Positions 1 to 11,900 of a stretch of DNA of 64,000 nt are shown piece after piece. Position 1 is the first letter of the stretch. Every line of letters begins with the position of its first letter. The notes below the pieces were generated by a model that saw only the letters and a list, made by a program, of their open reading frames with translations, was not told where the DNA came from and did no database searches. The stretch is taken from positions 1,211,922 to 1,275,921 of the forward strand of contig BCHX01000005.1 of NCBI GenBank assembly GCA_001599755.1. The letters run 5' to 3'. This DNA is from Gliomastix tumulicola (lineage: Eukaryota > Ascomycota > Sordariomycetes > Hypocreales > Bionectriaceae). The translations under genes and the position numbers were made by a program.

Positions 1-2310
1 AAACACCCCGATGCAACAAGATCGATGCAAAGAACGAACGATTCAATAAGCACGGTCGATATATAGCAGCCAACGCAAAAAGACTGCCGACGCAGTGAGA
101 AATACCGAACGAGCGATAAGATGAGAAAGAAGCGATGCAATAAGAGGGACAAAAACGCAAAACGCACAGCCGATATCAGGATAATCGACGCAATTAAGTC
201 TACCGGCATAGGAAGAAGACCCAAACGATCGCAAAATAAGACAGCCGATACAATAAGATCGACGAGTCAATGCATTAAGAACGAATCAACAAGCGACCGA
301 GTCAAGAAGAACGAACGATGCAAAAGGACGATGCAATAAAGACGATCGAAACGACCGAAATAATAAAAACGATCGACATAATAACAGCTGATGCAAAGAG
401 GCTGCCGATATAATAAGAGCACCCGAACGATCGATACAAGAAGAATGAGATGCAATACGATGTAATAATAACAGCGGAGAGAAATACCGAGTGGATAAGA
501 ATGGAACGATGCAAGAAGATCCGATGCAAAGGAACGACCGGTGCAACAGAAACGGCCGATGCAATACGAGCGATGCAATATGATACATTAAGGACCGACG
601 CGGCCATATCAACCGATACAACCAGAGCCGAAGCCAGAAGAACAAGCCATACCATAAGGACAGTCGATATAATAAGAGCGGCCGATCTTATAAGAACCGT
701 CATCGTTAAGAGAACGACCGATCGCAAGGATGATACGTATCAGAGGACTCGCCGATGTAGTAAGAACCGATACCGCAAGGACAAGAACCGATACCGCAAG
801 AACAAGAACCGATACCACGAAAACAAGAACCGATACCACAAGAGCAAGAACCGATACCACAAGAGCTAGAACCGATACAATTCAGAAAGAGCGGTATCAT
901 ACGAACGGGCGATACAATAAGAACCATACGATACGATATATTCAGAACCAATGCCATAAGAACTAATGCTTTGAGCATTACCGATACCACACATACGGCA
1001 ACATATAAAAGCAAGCGATGGGACAAGTACGATCGATTCAAGACGGCCGATGGAATAAATACCGATGCAATAAGAGCCAACGCAGTAAGGATGGTCGATG
1101 CAACAAGAAATCGCCGCGTCACAAGAACGAGCCGTGTCACACGATCGATTGATATAACAAGAACCGATGCAATAAGAATAAAGGCGATAAGAAGTCTCAA
1201 GGCAATAAGAATAAGCGAACGGCCGAGGCCATAAGAAGGATTAATATAAAGCGACCGACCAAACGACGACCAAAAGATCGATGCAGCCGATGCCATAAGG
1301 AAGGCTAATACCGGAAGAACGACCGATCTAATACACACGACTAAATAATCGACGCAAGAAAAACGACCGATAAAAGAAGAAGTGGCAATATCGGGAGAAC
1401 AAGTGATGGAAGACGAGGGCCAACATCATAGCGACGATCTATGTAACAAGAACTGGTATAAGAAGAACGACCGATGCTGGAATTACCAACCATCGACGTA
1501 ATAAGACGAGCCAGGCAGCTGATGCCATAAGAACGATCAGTGCAATAAAAGCGGCCGATATGATAAGGACAACCGAACGGTCGAGACAAGAAGCACGCTT
1601 GATAGAAGAAGCACGACCGAGACGAGAAGCACGACTGAGACAGCAGTCCAAACGAGAAGCACAAGCAAGACAAAAATCACAATCAATACAAGAACCACGG
1701 TCGATACAAGAGCCACGGTCGATACAATAAGAACCGATGCAACAAGAACCGATACAACAAGAAGACCATCCTATAAGATCGACTGATGTCGTACGAATAA
1801 GTACGAACAAGCCATGCAATATGCAAAACCAATATAATCACGATATCCGAGGCAATCAGAAGAACAAGACGAACGGCCGACGCAAGACGAACGCTCAGTA
1901 TAAGAAGAACGACCAAATAGCCCACGATATAAGAACCAATACAATAAGAAGACCGATGCTATAAGATCGACTGATACTACGCTAACGGCCGATGCAATAA
2001 AAAATACCAATATACTAGTAATAAGGATGGTCGATGTAATGAGAAATAGTGCAAAAGAAACGGCCGATGCAAGACGAGCAACAGACGCAAGGAAAACGCC
2101 TGTTGGTCGACGCTATAAGAATATCAAGACCAATACTACAAGAACCGCTGACAGCGCAAGAACGACCGACGAAATACGGACGATCGATGCAATAAAAAAG
2201 CGATATAATAAGGCTATCGATGCAGTGGAAAGGGCCGATGCTACAAGAACGGCCGGTGCTACAAGAACGGCCGATGCTATAAGAACAGTCGATGTTACAA
2301 GAACGATTCC
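1..2310. repeat. Degenerate short-period satellite (about 18-21 bp units)
   Basis: The first 2.3 kb is built almost entirely from variants of one purine-rich unit such as CGATGCAATAAGAACGAC. Clear 18-bp spacing is seen at 2239-2310 and 21-bp spacing at about 767-870, where GAACCGATACC recurs five times. Copies are strongly diverged, with frequent 3-bp indels. The plus strand is rich in A, G and C and poor in T. Long overlapping open frames on both strands are a by-product of the unit lacking stops, so I call no genes here. The array runs into the left edge, so its full length is unknown. Abundant CpG argues against strong RIP-type mutation; the unit is also shorter than RIP normally recognises. 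Confidence 0.9.
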
Positions 2311-4913
2311 CTCTTGATCTTCAGCCCTCACCTACGACGCCGACCCCGAAGACTCGCCGTCAACGGCCGAACATAAGCTCGAGAGGAAGCCCTCCATGCA
2401 CAAGGGAGTGTCATTTGCAAGTCACTACACGGACCAGAACAGCTGACGAGAATAGTAAATGCACACGCAATGATCGATTTTTCGATGAGACGTACAATGG
2501 TATGTTAGAATTTCTATCTTTCTTTTCTTCTTCCAACACACCCGGTGGTCTGAACGTCAATCGGGGATTGGTGAATACCAGTCACGCCCTTGGCTTCCTC
2601 ATTCGTGCTGCAAGCTAATCCTTACGTACAGCAAGACAGAAAAGGTATCTCATTAGGTAATGCTAGGCACCGCTGACGAGCACACTGCCAGGGGGTAGTG
2701 GACAAGCTGCAGCTCGACGCCCGCACGCCACGAGACCTGCGCCCGCAAAACGGCCACCAAGATCTATCAAAATCTCAAAATCTACATCTGCACCCTCTAT
2801 GGCCCTTTGGTAAGTGTTCCTGGGGCAAGGCACATGCAAGATTGTGGTAGATCCGAAGATCTGGGGTAGATCATGCCAGGTGATGTTCCACGCAGCCCCC
2901 TTCACTGTCTAGGAGTGCCGGAGCCTATGCCTCGAGTTCTTTGTCTTCACACCGTCCAACAGCCTCATTAGGGGCGATGCATGCCCATCCCCTGCTGTCG
3001 CCCCTCGAGCCATGCCTCATGCCACATCCAGAGTGATTAACACGCTCTCCAATGCATACTGGACGACATCCCCAAGATGTTCTGCGGGATGCACCGCATT
3101 ACTAATCCGAGAATTCAGGACACAGGGAAGGTGCGACAGTACCCAAGGTACCTGCCTTCACTCTCGGGCAAAACGCCCCAACCAAACAGAATTTTTTGTG
3201 CCCGCCCAGGACCATCAGGGCAGGAGCAACCTGCTCAGGGCACAGTCTTGGACGGCCCACCTTCCCCGGATTTTTTAGTGTCGCAGTCGGAGGCGGCCGA
3301 AGATCCTGAGGGCAAAGGAAAACGATGGAAGAAATTTTCTTTCCTTTTTGCCCGAGACTATGACTGCTAGCTCCAGCTCGCCTCACGTCGGCTTTGCCCA
3401 GGTCAGCGGGTGCGTTTTAGTGTTTGGGAGCTGGTCCAGTCTAGTTAGCGAGTGGACGGACGTTGGTGGTGTCACTTGACACTGAAAATTTTCCCCCTTG
3501 GAAGAGCAGCGATTGACGCCAGAACACCGCCGGGCAGTGGCTGATCAGTAGGGGGCCGCTGACTGCATTGGATCTGGGCAATTCGTCATGCACCGAGATC
3601 GGGCACGCCATCTCGAGCCTTACTTTGACGCCCCCAGAATCGGGTGATGTGCACTCCGGGATGCATTACGGACGGACAGGTCACGAGCGCCAATGGCGGC
3701 CGGCGATTGGATGCCAGCCCATTCGCAGTTTCGCACCATGAGCGATCCTATGAGAAGCGCCCAGGATGCTGCGTGCCTGTGATGCAATTGTCGAATTCTC
3801 ATTACCCCCAGGAAATTCGGAGTGGACCCTGATCTGTGCCTCAGCTTTTATTGCCGGGCATGGCGTCTTTGTCATGTCGCCTTTGCCAGCACGAATTGCA
3901 CCAGCTGCAACTGGCAGCGACGGCGCTAGCAGCATTTCGATGGGGTAAACATTACCTACAATAAACTCCCCCCGGATCCAGGAACCCTCTCGAGCCTCTC
4001 CCATTTCATACCATTTGAGGGCCTCGTGACTCGGCGATTTCGTAACAGCAACTGCAACTCGGTCCACACTGCGAGGTTTTCAACTTTTTCTCCCTGACCC
4101 CAGCTTGGTCCTCCGGTGCTTCCAGCCCTTGCAGCCCTGCGCTCCCATTGGCCAGTGCCGCCCTCGTTGCGCTTGTTGTTCACTGCCAGCACACCCTCTC
4201 CTGTGACGCTTCGCGCACAGGCTGGGCGTCATCCACTCACTGGCCGCACAGAGAGCAGACAATACTACTAGTAGCCCTTGCAAAACGCGGGGAATAGCCC
4301 CGTTTCCCGTGGACACACGCCCGGCCGTCCCTTGCTAGTTTGCTCCCTCTCGTAACGAAGTTTGCGCAGCCCTGAATGGAGAATAGGGAGCCGGGCGAGC
4401 CCAGCCAGCCAGCCAGAGCCCGGGGCACGACAGCATGACCAGGAAAAGTTTTTTTTTTCTGGGCAATGACATTCGACTTTGCTAACGTCAATTCCAGGTG
4501 AGATCGGGTGACACATTGCGACCCATAAGCTGCGTCTCACTGCCTTTTGCACTTTGTGTCTTCGGTCTGGGCCGCCTGTTGCTTTGCTGCCTTGCTCGCA
4601 CACACGCCCTCCCACCACTTACACTCCCCCCCCTTCTCCCCTCCCTCCCATTTTGAAAGGGGTATATCAGGCAAGCTTTCCTCTCCAGGAACGGGACATG
4701 CTTCTTTGATTTTTCTCTTCCATCATCAAGCTTTTCTTCCACAACTAGAAACTTTTAAGTGACTACAAGAGTCTACACATCCTCCTCCTCCTCCTCAACA
4801 CACTCGCAACCTCATAGTAACTCTTAACACAAACCGAGCAAGCAACCTCAAGCTTACCCCTACGAGCACCACCACCACCACCGCCCTCCCTCATCTCCCG
4901 CACACCAACCAAG
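2311..4913. other. Intergenic region, no gene recognised
   Basis: Short open frames only, none with a recognisable domain, intron pattern or consistent codon bias. The last 300 bp before 4914 are pyrimidine-rich with CTC/TCC runs and CAACAC blocks, which is typical of a fungal promoter and 5' leader for the gene that starts at 4914. Confidence 0.6.
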
Positions 4914-5390
4914 ATGCCTTCCAACTACATCCTCACCGAACCCTCCCCTTCCACCTCCTCCTACATCCGCTCCGGCCGCGGCGGTGCAGGAAACACCTTC
5001 CGCACCAACAGCCGGGCGCCCTCCACCGCCACCTCCGTCTCCCACACCATCCCTGCCTCGTCCGCCGCCGCCGCCAACTGCCCGACCTCGACGGCCAACG
5101 CCCGCCGCTTCTTCTCCGGCGTCGGCGGGGCGGGCAACGCGCACAAGGCCAGCGAGAGGCCCCCCATCTCCCTCGACGACGAGGTCCGCCGCATGGCCGC
5201 CCGCGAGGAGCACGCCGCCGCCATGGGCCATTGTGGCATCGGCGGCGCGGGAAACGTCTACTACCGCCGCAAGGCCAGCGATGCCTCCGACGCCAGCGCA
5301 AAGGACATGGACGACCAGAGCTCCGTCAGCTCCCTGGGCTCCAAGACCAACCTGTGGACGGCTGTCCGCAACAGCTTCGGCCGCGACTAA
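4914..5390 (+). CDS. Par32/DUF3602-like GGAGN-repeat protein
   Basis: Single-exon gene of 158 codons. It contains three copies of the family motif: GRGGAGN at residues 21-27, GVGGAGN at 69-75 and GIGGAGN at 108-114. These sit in a Ser/Thr/Ala-rich, apparently disordered chain, with a basic YYRRK patch after the third copy. Fungal proteins with this repeat belong to the DUF3602 family. The yeast member Par32 is phosphorylated after rapamycin treatment and restrains the ammonium permeases Mep1 and Mep3 downstream of TORC1. A role in nitrogen/TOR signalling is inferred from family membership only. The start was chosen because ATG follows AAG in a pyrimidine-rich leader and opens the family-like N-terminus. 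No membrane segment or signal peptide is visible. Confidence 0.85.
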   Translation: MPSNYILTEPSPSTSSYIRSGRGGAGNTFRTNSRAPSTATSVSHTIPASSAAAANCPTSTANARRFFSGVGGAGNAHKASERPPISLDDEVRRMAAREEHAAAMGHCGIGGAGNVYYRRKASDASDASAKDMDDQSSVSSLGSKTNLWTAVRNSFGRD

Positions 5391-6372
5391 AGGGGGCCGC
5401 ACACCTCTCGCATCTACATTCTCCTCTCACTTGCCTCAAACGTCATTTGGCTACGGTGGCCAACCAAGCCCTTGAGCAAAGAAAGACAAGGGCAGCTACC
5501 CTAGATGGCATATGACGATTTAGCAGATGGCGCTCTGTTTTCATTATACACACACCCTCTCGCTCTCATCTTTGATGATAAGAGGGGTGTTTCTGACATT
5601 TTTGATTGGACTTTGATTTTTTGGCTATGGCACAGCAGCAGGGGACCTCAGAGCAAATGGATTTCCTGGCGTTTGTTTCTGGTGAACTTTTTATTATACC
5701 CCCTCACGAAGCGGACTACCAAACAGGTAGTGATGGATCATGACTTGGCTTACTATTGTTTGTTATCTTGGATATTGGATGGAGGAAGGAAAAGCTAGCA
5801 CGTGTACTACAATACAGATGGATTGGATGCTTACTTCCATATGATTGGCATGCTCGTACCTGACTCTCGTGACGTTTGTTGTTGGTTCATCTTGGTGATC
5901 GGATCTTTGGTGCCTCGGGTGAGGCTGGCGCTGACACGGGCCAAGATTCGATTAGGGTAGGTCGTGAGATCCTAAGAAGATAAGCCACGCTCTTGGGACC
6001 CTCACACCGTCATCTGCGAGGAACGTTGGCCTCCGACATACAATAGACCCGGGTATCATTGTGTTTTTTTCTTTGCTTCTAGTAGACAAAATAGAACTGA
6101 CTGCACGTCTGCGGGCGTCCACGAGGTCCCCCCTCCTACTCGAGGTCCCTCCTGGGGGCGGTCAAAAGTACACATGGTCGCTTGCTCTCGTACAAAGGAT
6201 CCCTTCCCTCTCTCCTCTTCCTCCTCCCCTGCTTATGCTCGTCACCCACTCTCTCCGGCTTATACTAGCAGATCGCTCTCCTGTTTATACTAGTAGTCGT
6301 CTGCTTGAGCTTCTAGCTCGTCCTATATCCTGACTTGTCGGAAACGCACTGGGTCGTCGACACGTGCATCGT
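5391..6372. other. Convergent intergenic region (3' ends of two genes)
   Basis: This 1 kb lies between the stop of the GGAGN-repeat gene and the stop of the minus-strand Arp1 gene. It is more AT-rich than the flanking coding DNA and presumably carries both 3' UTRs. The small open frames have no recognisable content. Confidence 0.6.
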
Positions 6373-7800
6373 CTACGTGAACTTGGTGTGAATGATGTCG
6401 GGATTCTCGTGCCAGTCGTCCATGCTCACCCACATCTGCACGTCAGAACAGGTCAGCAATCCGCCAGGACGTGTCCAAAGAAAAGATGAAGAAGGGGAGG
6501 AAGCGAAGGGGGGGGGGCTCCGTAAAGACTCACCTTCCGGAAGGTACTCAGCCCCGCCAGAATACTGCCGCCGATCCACGTCGAGTACTTCCTCTCGGGC
6601 GGCGCAAAGATCTTTATCCTCATGTCCTTGACGGCGAGCTTCTGCACCTCGGACAGTAGGCGGTCGCCGAAGCCCTTGGTGAGCGTGCTGCCGCCCGAGA
6701 GGACGATGTTGCTGTAGAGGGACTTGCGCAGGTCGAGGTCGGTCCGGTTGATGGCGTCGACGACCATCTGGTGGACGCCGGTGTACTCCTGGCCGATGAT
6801 CTCGGGGTCGAAGAGGATCTCGGGGGCACGGAAGCGCTCTGCGCCGATCTGAGAAGGTGGTGGTGGTGGTGTCAGTACAATAAAAGATGCAAGTTCTTCT
6901 GGGCGGTGAAGTTGGGGAGGGGGGGGGGGGGGGGGGGGGAACGTACCTTGATAGGGAGACCGTCTGGTAGCACGTACTGGACCATCTTGGCCTCGTTGTG
7001 CTTGGACCCGAACCACTCCCTCTCCTCCTTCCGCGGGTCGTGCGCCACGTACGACACGCTCTCCTTGATCAACCGCACAACCTCCTTCTCCGCGCTCGTG
7101 TGGAAGATGTATCCGCTCTTGCGCAGCAGCGTCTGCAGGTACTCGGTCACGTCGCGGCCCGCCACGTCGATGCGGCGGATGCTGCTCGGCATGGCGAACC
7201 CCTCGTAGACGGGAACGGCATGCGAGACGCCGTCGCCCGAGTCGAGCACGATGCCCGTCGTCCGGCCGCTGGCGTAGAGGGAGAGGACGGCCTGGATGGA
7301 GGTGTGCAGGGCGGGGACGTTGAAGGTCTCGAAGAGGATCTGGGCGGCGGTGTCGCGGTTGCTTCGTGGGTTCAGGGGGGGTTCCGTCAATAGGACGGGG
7401 TGCTATACACACATGATGTCAGTCCCAAGGTAGTTTACACACCAGATAGCAAGCCGGGGATTGTTTTTTTGTTTTTTTTTTGGCCACACACCTCTTCACT
7501 TAACGTCTTCAGCCCCTCCCCGTACACGTACTCCCAGATCCGCTCCATGTCGTCCCAGTCCGTCACGATGCCGTGCTCCAGCGGGTACCGGATCTTGAGT
7601 AGGCCCCGGAGCTCTGTCGCTGCCTTCTGCCCGATGAAGACGTCGCCCTCGAGCGCGCCCGCCAGCACGCGCAGGTGCTTCGGGCGCCCGACCCACGACG
7701 GGAAGAAGCACTTGGGCGCGTCCTCGCCTGCGAAGCCCGCCCGGATCGTCCCCGAGCCGTTGTCCAGGACGATCGGGGCGTTGTGTAGGGATTCCGCCAT
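6373..7800 (-). CDS. arp1: Actin-related protein Arp1 (centractin, dynactin subunit)
   Basis: Four exons on the minus strand: 7800-7492, 7402-6947, 6848-6534 and 6435-6373. They join in phase to 1143 nt and 380 residues, a normal Arp1 length. Arp1 polymerises into the short filament of dynactin, which couples dynein to cargo. Neurospora RO-4 is the orthologue, needed for nuclear distribution in hyphae. Diagnostic segments are the N-terminal IVLDNGSGTIRAGFAG nucleotide-binding loop, LLTEPPLNPRSNR, the phosphate-2 segment GIVLDSGDGVSHAVP, and SGGSTLTKGFGDRL. The C-terminus ends in DDWHENPDIIHTKF, characteristic of Arp1 rather than conventional actin. All splice sites are GT-AG. The intron 6849-6946 has a 21-nt homopolymer just after its donor. 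The gene diverges from mbp1. Confidence 0.97.
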
Positions 7801-8168
7801 GGTTTGTGTGGCCCTTCTCAAGGCGCGGCTCTGGGCGGATTCGAAGAACTTCGCTTGGATATACGACGATTTGACTCGAGGGGGGGCGCTCGAGGTGGTT
7901 CTCGGGTAATTATCGTGTTTTGTTTGGTTGTTTCTTTGTCCTGCGTTGCCCACCGCCACGTCTCCCCCTTTCCAAAGGTAGGTGCTCTAACGTCTCTGGG
8001 AACGCAAAAATCGACGAGTCCAAAATTGAACAAAAAAGGCCGGTATAGGGGTTGATACAGTTATCGCATGGTCGTGAGTGAGTGAGTGAAGATCGCAGCG
8101 TGAAGGAGAGAAGTGGTGACTTCGTGCCTCGACGCCCCCAATTGTAGCAGCTCCTCCAACAAATTACA

Positions 8169-8174
8169 ACGCGT
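8169..8174. promoter_or_regulatory. MCB-type box ACGCGT (distal)
   Basis: Palindromic ACGCGT within AACGCGTT, 369 bp upstream of the arp1 start and 758 bp upstream of the mbp1 start. ACGCGT is the established core of the MluI cell-cycle box bound by Mbp1-containing MBF. Function here is inferred from sequence and location. Confidence 0.4.
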
Positions 8175-8249
8175 TGGTGCATTGGTCTCCAGCCACATGC
8201 GGCTGGAGCTGTCAGGTACGCACCTCACAGATGTGGCGCTCGCTCCCGT

Positions 8250-8260
8250 CCAATCACGTG
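8250..8260. promoter_or_regulatory. CCAAT box fused to CACGTG E-box
   Basis: The string CCAATCACGTG joins a CCAAT pentamer (HAP complex type) directly to a palindromic CACGTG (bHLH type). It lies about 450 bp upstream of arp1 and 670 bp upstream of mbp1. This is a motif match only. Confidence 0.35.
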
Positions 8261-8675
8261 GTCGCAATTCCGGATGGGTGACTCAGCGATGGCTCCGCTC
8301 GAATTGGGAAGGGGGCGGCCAATTGTCACCTGTCTGCGACTTCCGCACAGGGACACTGACACCCCGCGTGCTTGCCAGATGTGCGTCTGGCTGCACTTTG
8401 ACCTTGATGGCCAGTGGGATGATTTCAAATCATCGTACGTTTCTTGAGCAAGTTTTCTCAAGGCAGGAACCTCCTTCTAAGCGAATGCGAGTTCTGGAAC
8501 CCTCTCTCAGTCTTTTCTGCTGCATCCTGAGGAAGGAGCCAGCCAGGACCTGTCTGCCCGTCACCCAAACTGGGGTGGGGCGGCGACACAGTGCAGGCCT
8601 AATTCGGTGCACAAATGGAAGGAGCGGGGTGCCAGCCTGCGCTGCCAAGAAAGTTTAAGTGGTTGCGCGTGAGCA

Positions 8676-8681
8676 ACGCGT
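8676..8681. promoter_or_regulatory. MCB-type box ACGCGT (proximal to mbp1)
   Basis: A second ACGCGT, 251 bp upstream of the mbp1 start codon. Since Mbp1 is the DNA-binding subunit that recognises this core, an MCB here would fit autoregulation. This is inference from one hexamer. Confidence 0.45.
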
Positions 8682-8931
8682 CACCTCCTTCCTCGATTTC
8701 GCGTCTTTCCCAAACCTTCGTCCGCCTCATCACCAATATCACCAACCACACCTGCCGCCTCACTTTTTTACTCGTCTCACCACCAGACTTGCACCTTCCT
8801 CGACCTGCACCTTCCTTGCCCTCAGCGAGACGGTCAAAGCGCCCCTCACACGCTCTTATAAACCCAGCATCCCCCCCATTTCTGATCTTCTTCTTCTCTT
8901 TTCCTTCTTCATCTTCATCCTCATCGGCAAC

Positions 8932-11900
8932 ATGGCTCAGCAACGCACGGCCGCTGGCCCCAGCAACGCCGGACCTGGGATCTACAGTGCCACCTACAGT
9001 GGTGTAAGTACTCTTTCTTTCTTTCTGACTTTCTTTCTGGCTTTCTGCCTCGCTCAGTTTCACCCTGGCGTTCTGCCGTTCTCTGGCATTCTGCTGTTCT
9101 CTCTGGCATTCTGCTGTTCTCTAGCCCGTTTCACCTTCTCTCGCTCGTTTTCCCTTCTCTGGCGTTCTGCCGTTCTCTGGTGTTTTCCCTTTTCTAGCCC
9201 GTTTCCCCTTCTCTATCCCGTTGCCCTTCTCAATTTCAGACGTTTTCTCGCTCTTCTCCTCTAGCCATTTTCACTCGTTTGGCTCGTTCTCTCGTGCTCT
9301 GGCTTGTTTCGCCGTGCTCTGGCTTGTTTCCCCATGCTCTGGCTCGTTTTCTCCTGCCCTTCCCAGCTGATTTGCTCGTTCTCTTCCTTGTCTTCTCTGG
9401 TTGCTTTCTCGCTTCTGCTTCGCTTATCTTCATTCTCTCTGCCTACTCATCATTATCATGTCGGGCTCGTTGTTTCATGCTATCTCGCTCGGTTTCCTGC
9501 TCTCTTGCACATTCCCTCAATTCCCACCTCTACCTCGCTCCTTTTCATGCTTTCCTTACCCCCTTTTCTGTTCCCTGCCTTAGTCGGCTCTGCTCTCCCA
9601 GTCCCGATTTCGCTCTTGTTCTCGTCTTTCCATCTAGTGGCCCGTTTCCTCGTTCTATTCTTCGGCCGGTTGCCTTGTCTCGATCCCTTCTCGCTTGTCT
9701 GGCCCGTCGAGTTACAGGAGTTGCACTTCTTTCTCCCGCGGCTAGTTCCAACAGCTGCACTTCTCCTCCTGTCGAGCTACCGTAGCTCCAGTGTCCCCCT
9801 CCCCTGTCGGCGATGCTTCCATTCCCGTTCGATCTCAGCCCCTTCCCGAATGGCTGCGTGCTGCCACCGTAGCAGCTATGCAGCTTGTTCCCACGTCCAT
9901 CCTCATCGACGTCGCCTGTCTTTGGCGGTATCACCGAGTACCCAAGCATGTCGTTGCTCTTGACTACCTCAGGACGCTTCGGCCCTGCATGTGCCATCAT
10001 CAATACCACCTACGCACCTGCGTGGGACTCGCCAGAGCTCATTTCCTTTTCTCCCTCTTTGCCTCCCCTTCGCACTGTCGCTATGATGAGAAATAACTTG
10101 CGGGTGTTCCTAACGGTCAATGGCAGATCCCGGTCTACGAGTATCAGTTCGGCGTCGACCTCAAAGAGCATGTCATGCGACGCCGTCACGATAACTGGAT
10201 CAACGCTACCCACATCCTCAAGGCCGCCGGCTTCGACAAACCTGCCCGAACTAGAATCCTCGAGCGGGAGGTGCAGAAAGATAAACACGAAAAGGTCCAG
10301 GGCGGCTACGGAAAATACCAAGGTTTGTCTCCGCCCTCCTTCTCTTCCAACCCTTCCACGTTCCACGTTCCACCTTCCTGCCATCCTTGTTTCCTTTCTT
10401 CCTTTGACACATTCTTCTCGGGTCATCGACACGCGCTAACTGCTCACCCGAACCTACCTAGGCACATGGATTCCCCTGCCTGCCGCACAGGAGCTCGCTG
10501 CCCGGAACGGTGTCCTCGATCGAGTCCGACCGGTTTTCGAATTTGAACCTAGTGACGAGAGCCCTCCCCCGGCCCCACGACACGCAAGCAAGCCAAAGGC
10601 TCCTAAGGCGAAGCCTTCCCTTCCCAAGTGGAACGGTAAGGCTGCTGCTACCGTCATGGGCACGCAGGCTCTGATGGGGCCGGTTGCTGCTCCCCAGGTT
10701 CCGGACGACTATAGTATGTCTGACTCGATGACCACCGATCATGTTCCTGACAACCTGGCACTCATGTCAGTGTTGGCCGAGGAGAGTCGCATGTCTGCAG
10801 GCGAGAGGAAGCGCAAACGAGAGGAAATGATCCAGGACATCATTGAGCAGCAGCACTCTCTCTACAGCGACGAACTTCTCGACTATTTCCTGCTCAGCGG
10901 CAAACACTGGCCTCCCAACCACCCTCCCGCCGTCAAGCCAGAGCCTCCTCCCAACTTTAAACCGAACTGGGTCATTGATGGAGAGAGTCACACCGCCATT
11001 CACTGGGCATCCGCCATGGGAGACGTGGATGTTATCCGCCAGCTGAAGCGTTTTGGCGCCAACATCGGGGTCAGAAACGTGCGTGGGGAGACGCCCCTCA
11101 TGCGCGCCGTCAACTTCAGCAACGCCCATGAGAAGCAGACCTTCCCTGCCGTCATGGAGGAATTGTTCGAGACGGCCGACATGCGCGACACGGACGGGGC
11201 CACCGTCATTCACCACGCTGCCGTCATGAAGAACAGTCGCGTCTACAACCCCGCGTGTGCCCGCTACTATATGGACATCATTCTCAACAGTCTCGAGGAC
11301 CGACTGGAACCAGACCAGTTCCACGGCCTCGTCGACGCCCAAGATCACAGCGGCAATACAGCCCTCCACCTCGCTGCCCAGGCCGGAGCACGCAAGTGTA
11401 TCCGATCACTCCTCGGCCGCAATGCCGCTACGGATCTGCCCAACCACCAGGGTATTCTGGCCGAGACTCTCATCCGAGACAGCAATGCTGCCAAGAAATC
11501 CAAGAGACCTCACCAGCGTTCTTCGTCCCCTTTTGGCCCTGAGTCGGCTCAAGGTACGGCGTACTATGGTGCGCCCATCGCCGCCCCGTCTCCTTCGCAT
11601 GAGAGTGAGCCAGATGGCGTCGCCAGCCACTCCGCAGCTATTCTCATCGCCAAAGTCAAGGAGTTGACCAAGACGTTTGCCGAGCGCAGGAACCAAATGG
11701 CCCGCAGTGAGGAAGAATTGATGGCACTCGTCGTGAAGCAACAACAGGAATACAATGAGGTAAACGACCAAATTCGGGCTCTGTCAGGCAGGCTCGAACC
11801 CGAAGAGGTGGCCGCTAGACATGCAGCCGACGCGACACGGGCTAAGCACCAGGTGCGCGAGATCATCTCCCGAGAGAACCGCCTCCATGTCCAGCGTGCG

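Larger units (their letters stand above)
7801..8931. promoter_or_regulatory. Divergent promoter region between arp1 and mbp1
   Basis: Arp1 reads left from 7800 and mbp1 reads right from 8932, so both promoters lie in this 1.1 kb. It contains two ACGCGT boxes, a CCAAT box abutting a CACGTG E-box, and long pyrimidine tracts just before the mbp1 start. I see no convincing TATA box for either gene. No coding region is supported here. Confidence 0.7.

Noticed and set aside
43..2331. Many overlapping open frames of 70-210 codons in both strands
   Set aside because: They follow from a stop-poor satellite unit; translations are simple repeats such as RTDT and change frame with indels.
4860..5402. 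180-codon antisense open frame over the GGAGN-repeat gene
   Set aside because: Shadow of a GC-rich CDS; the sense frame has the family motif three times.
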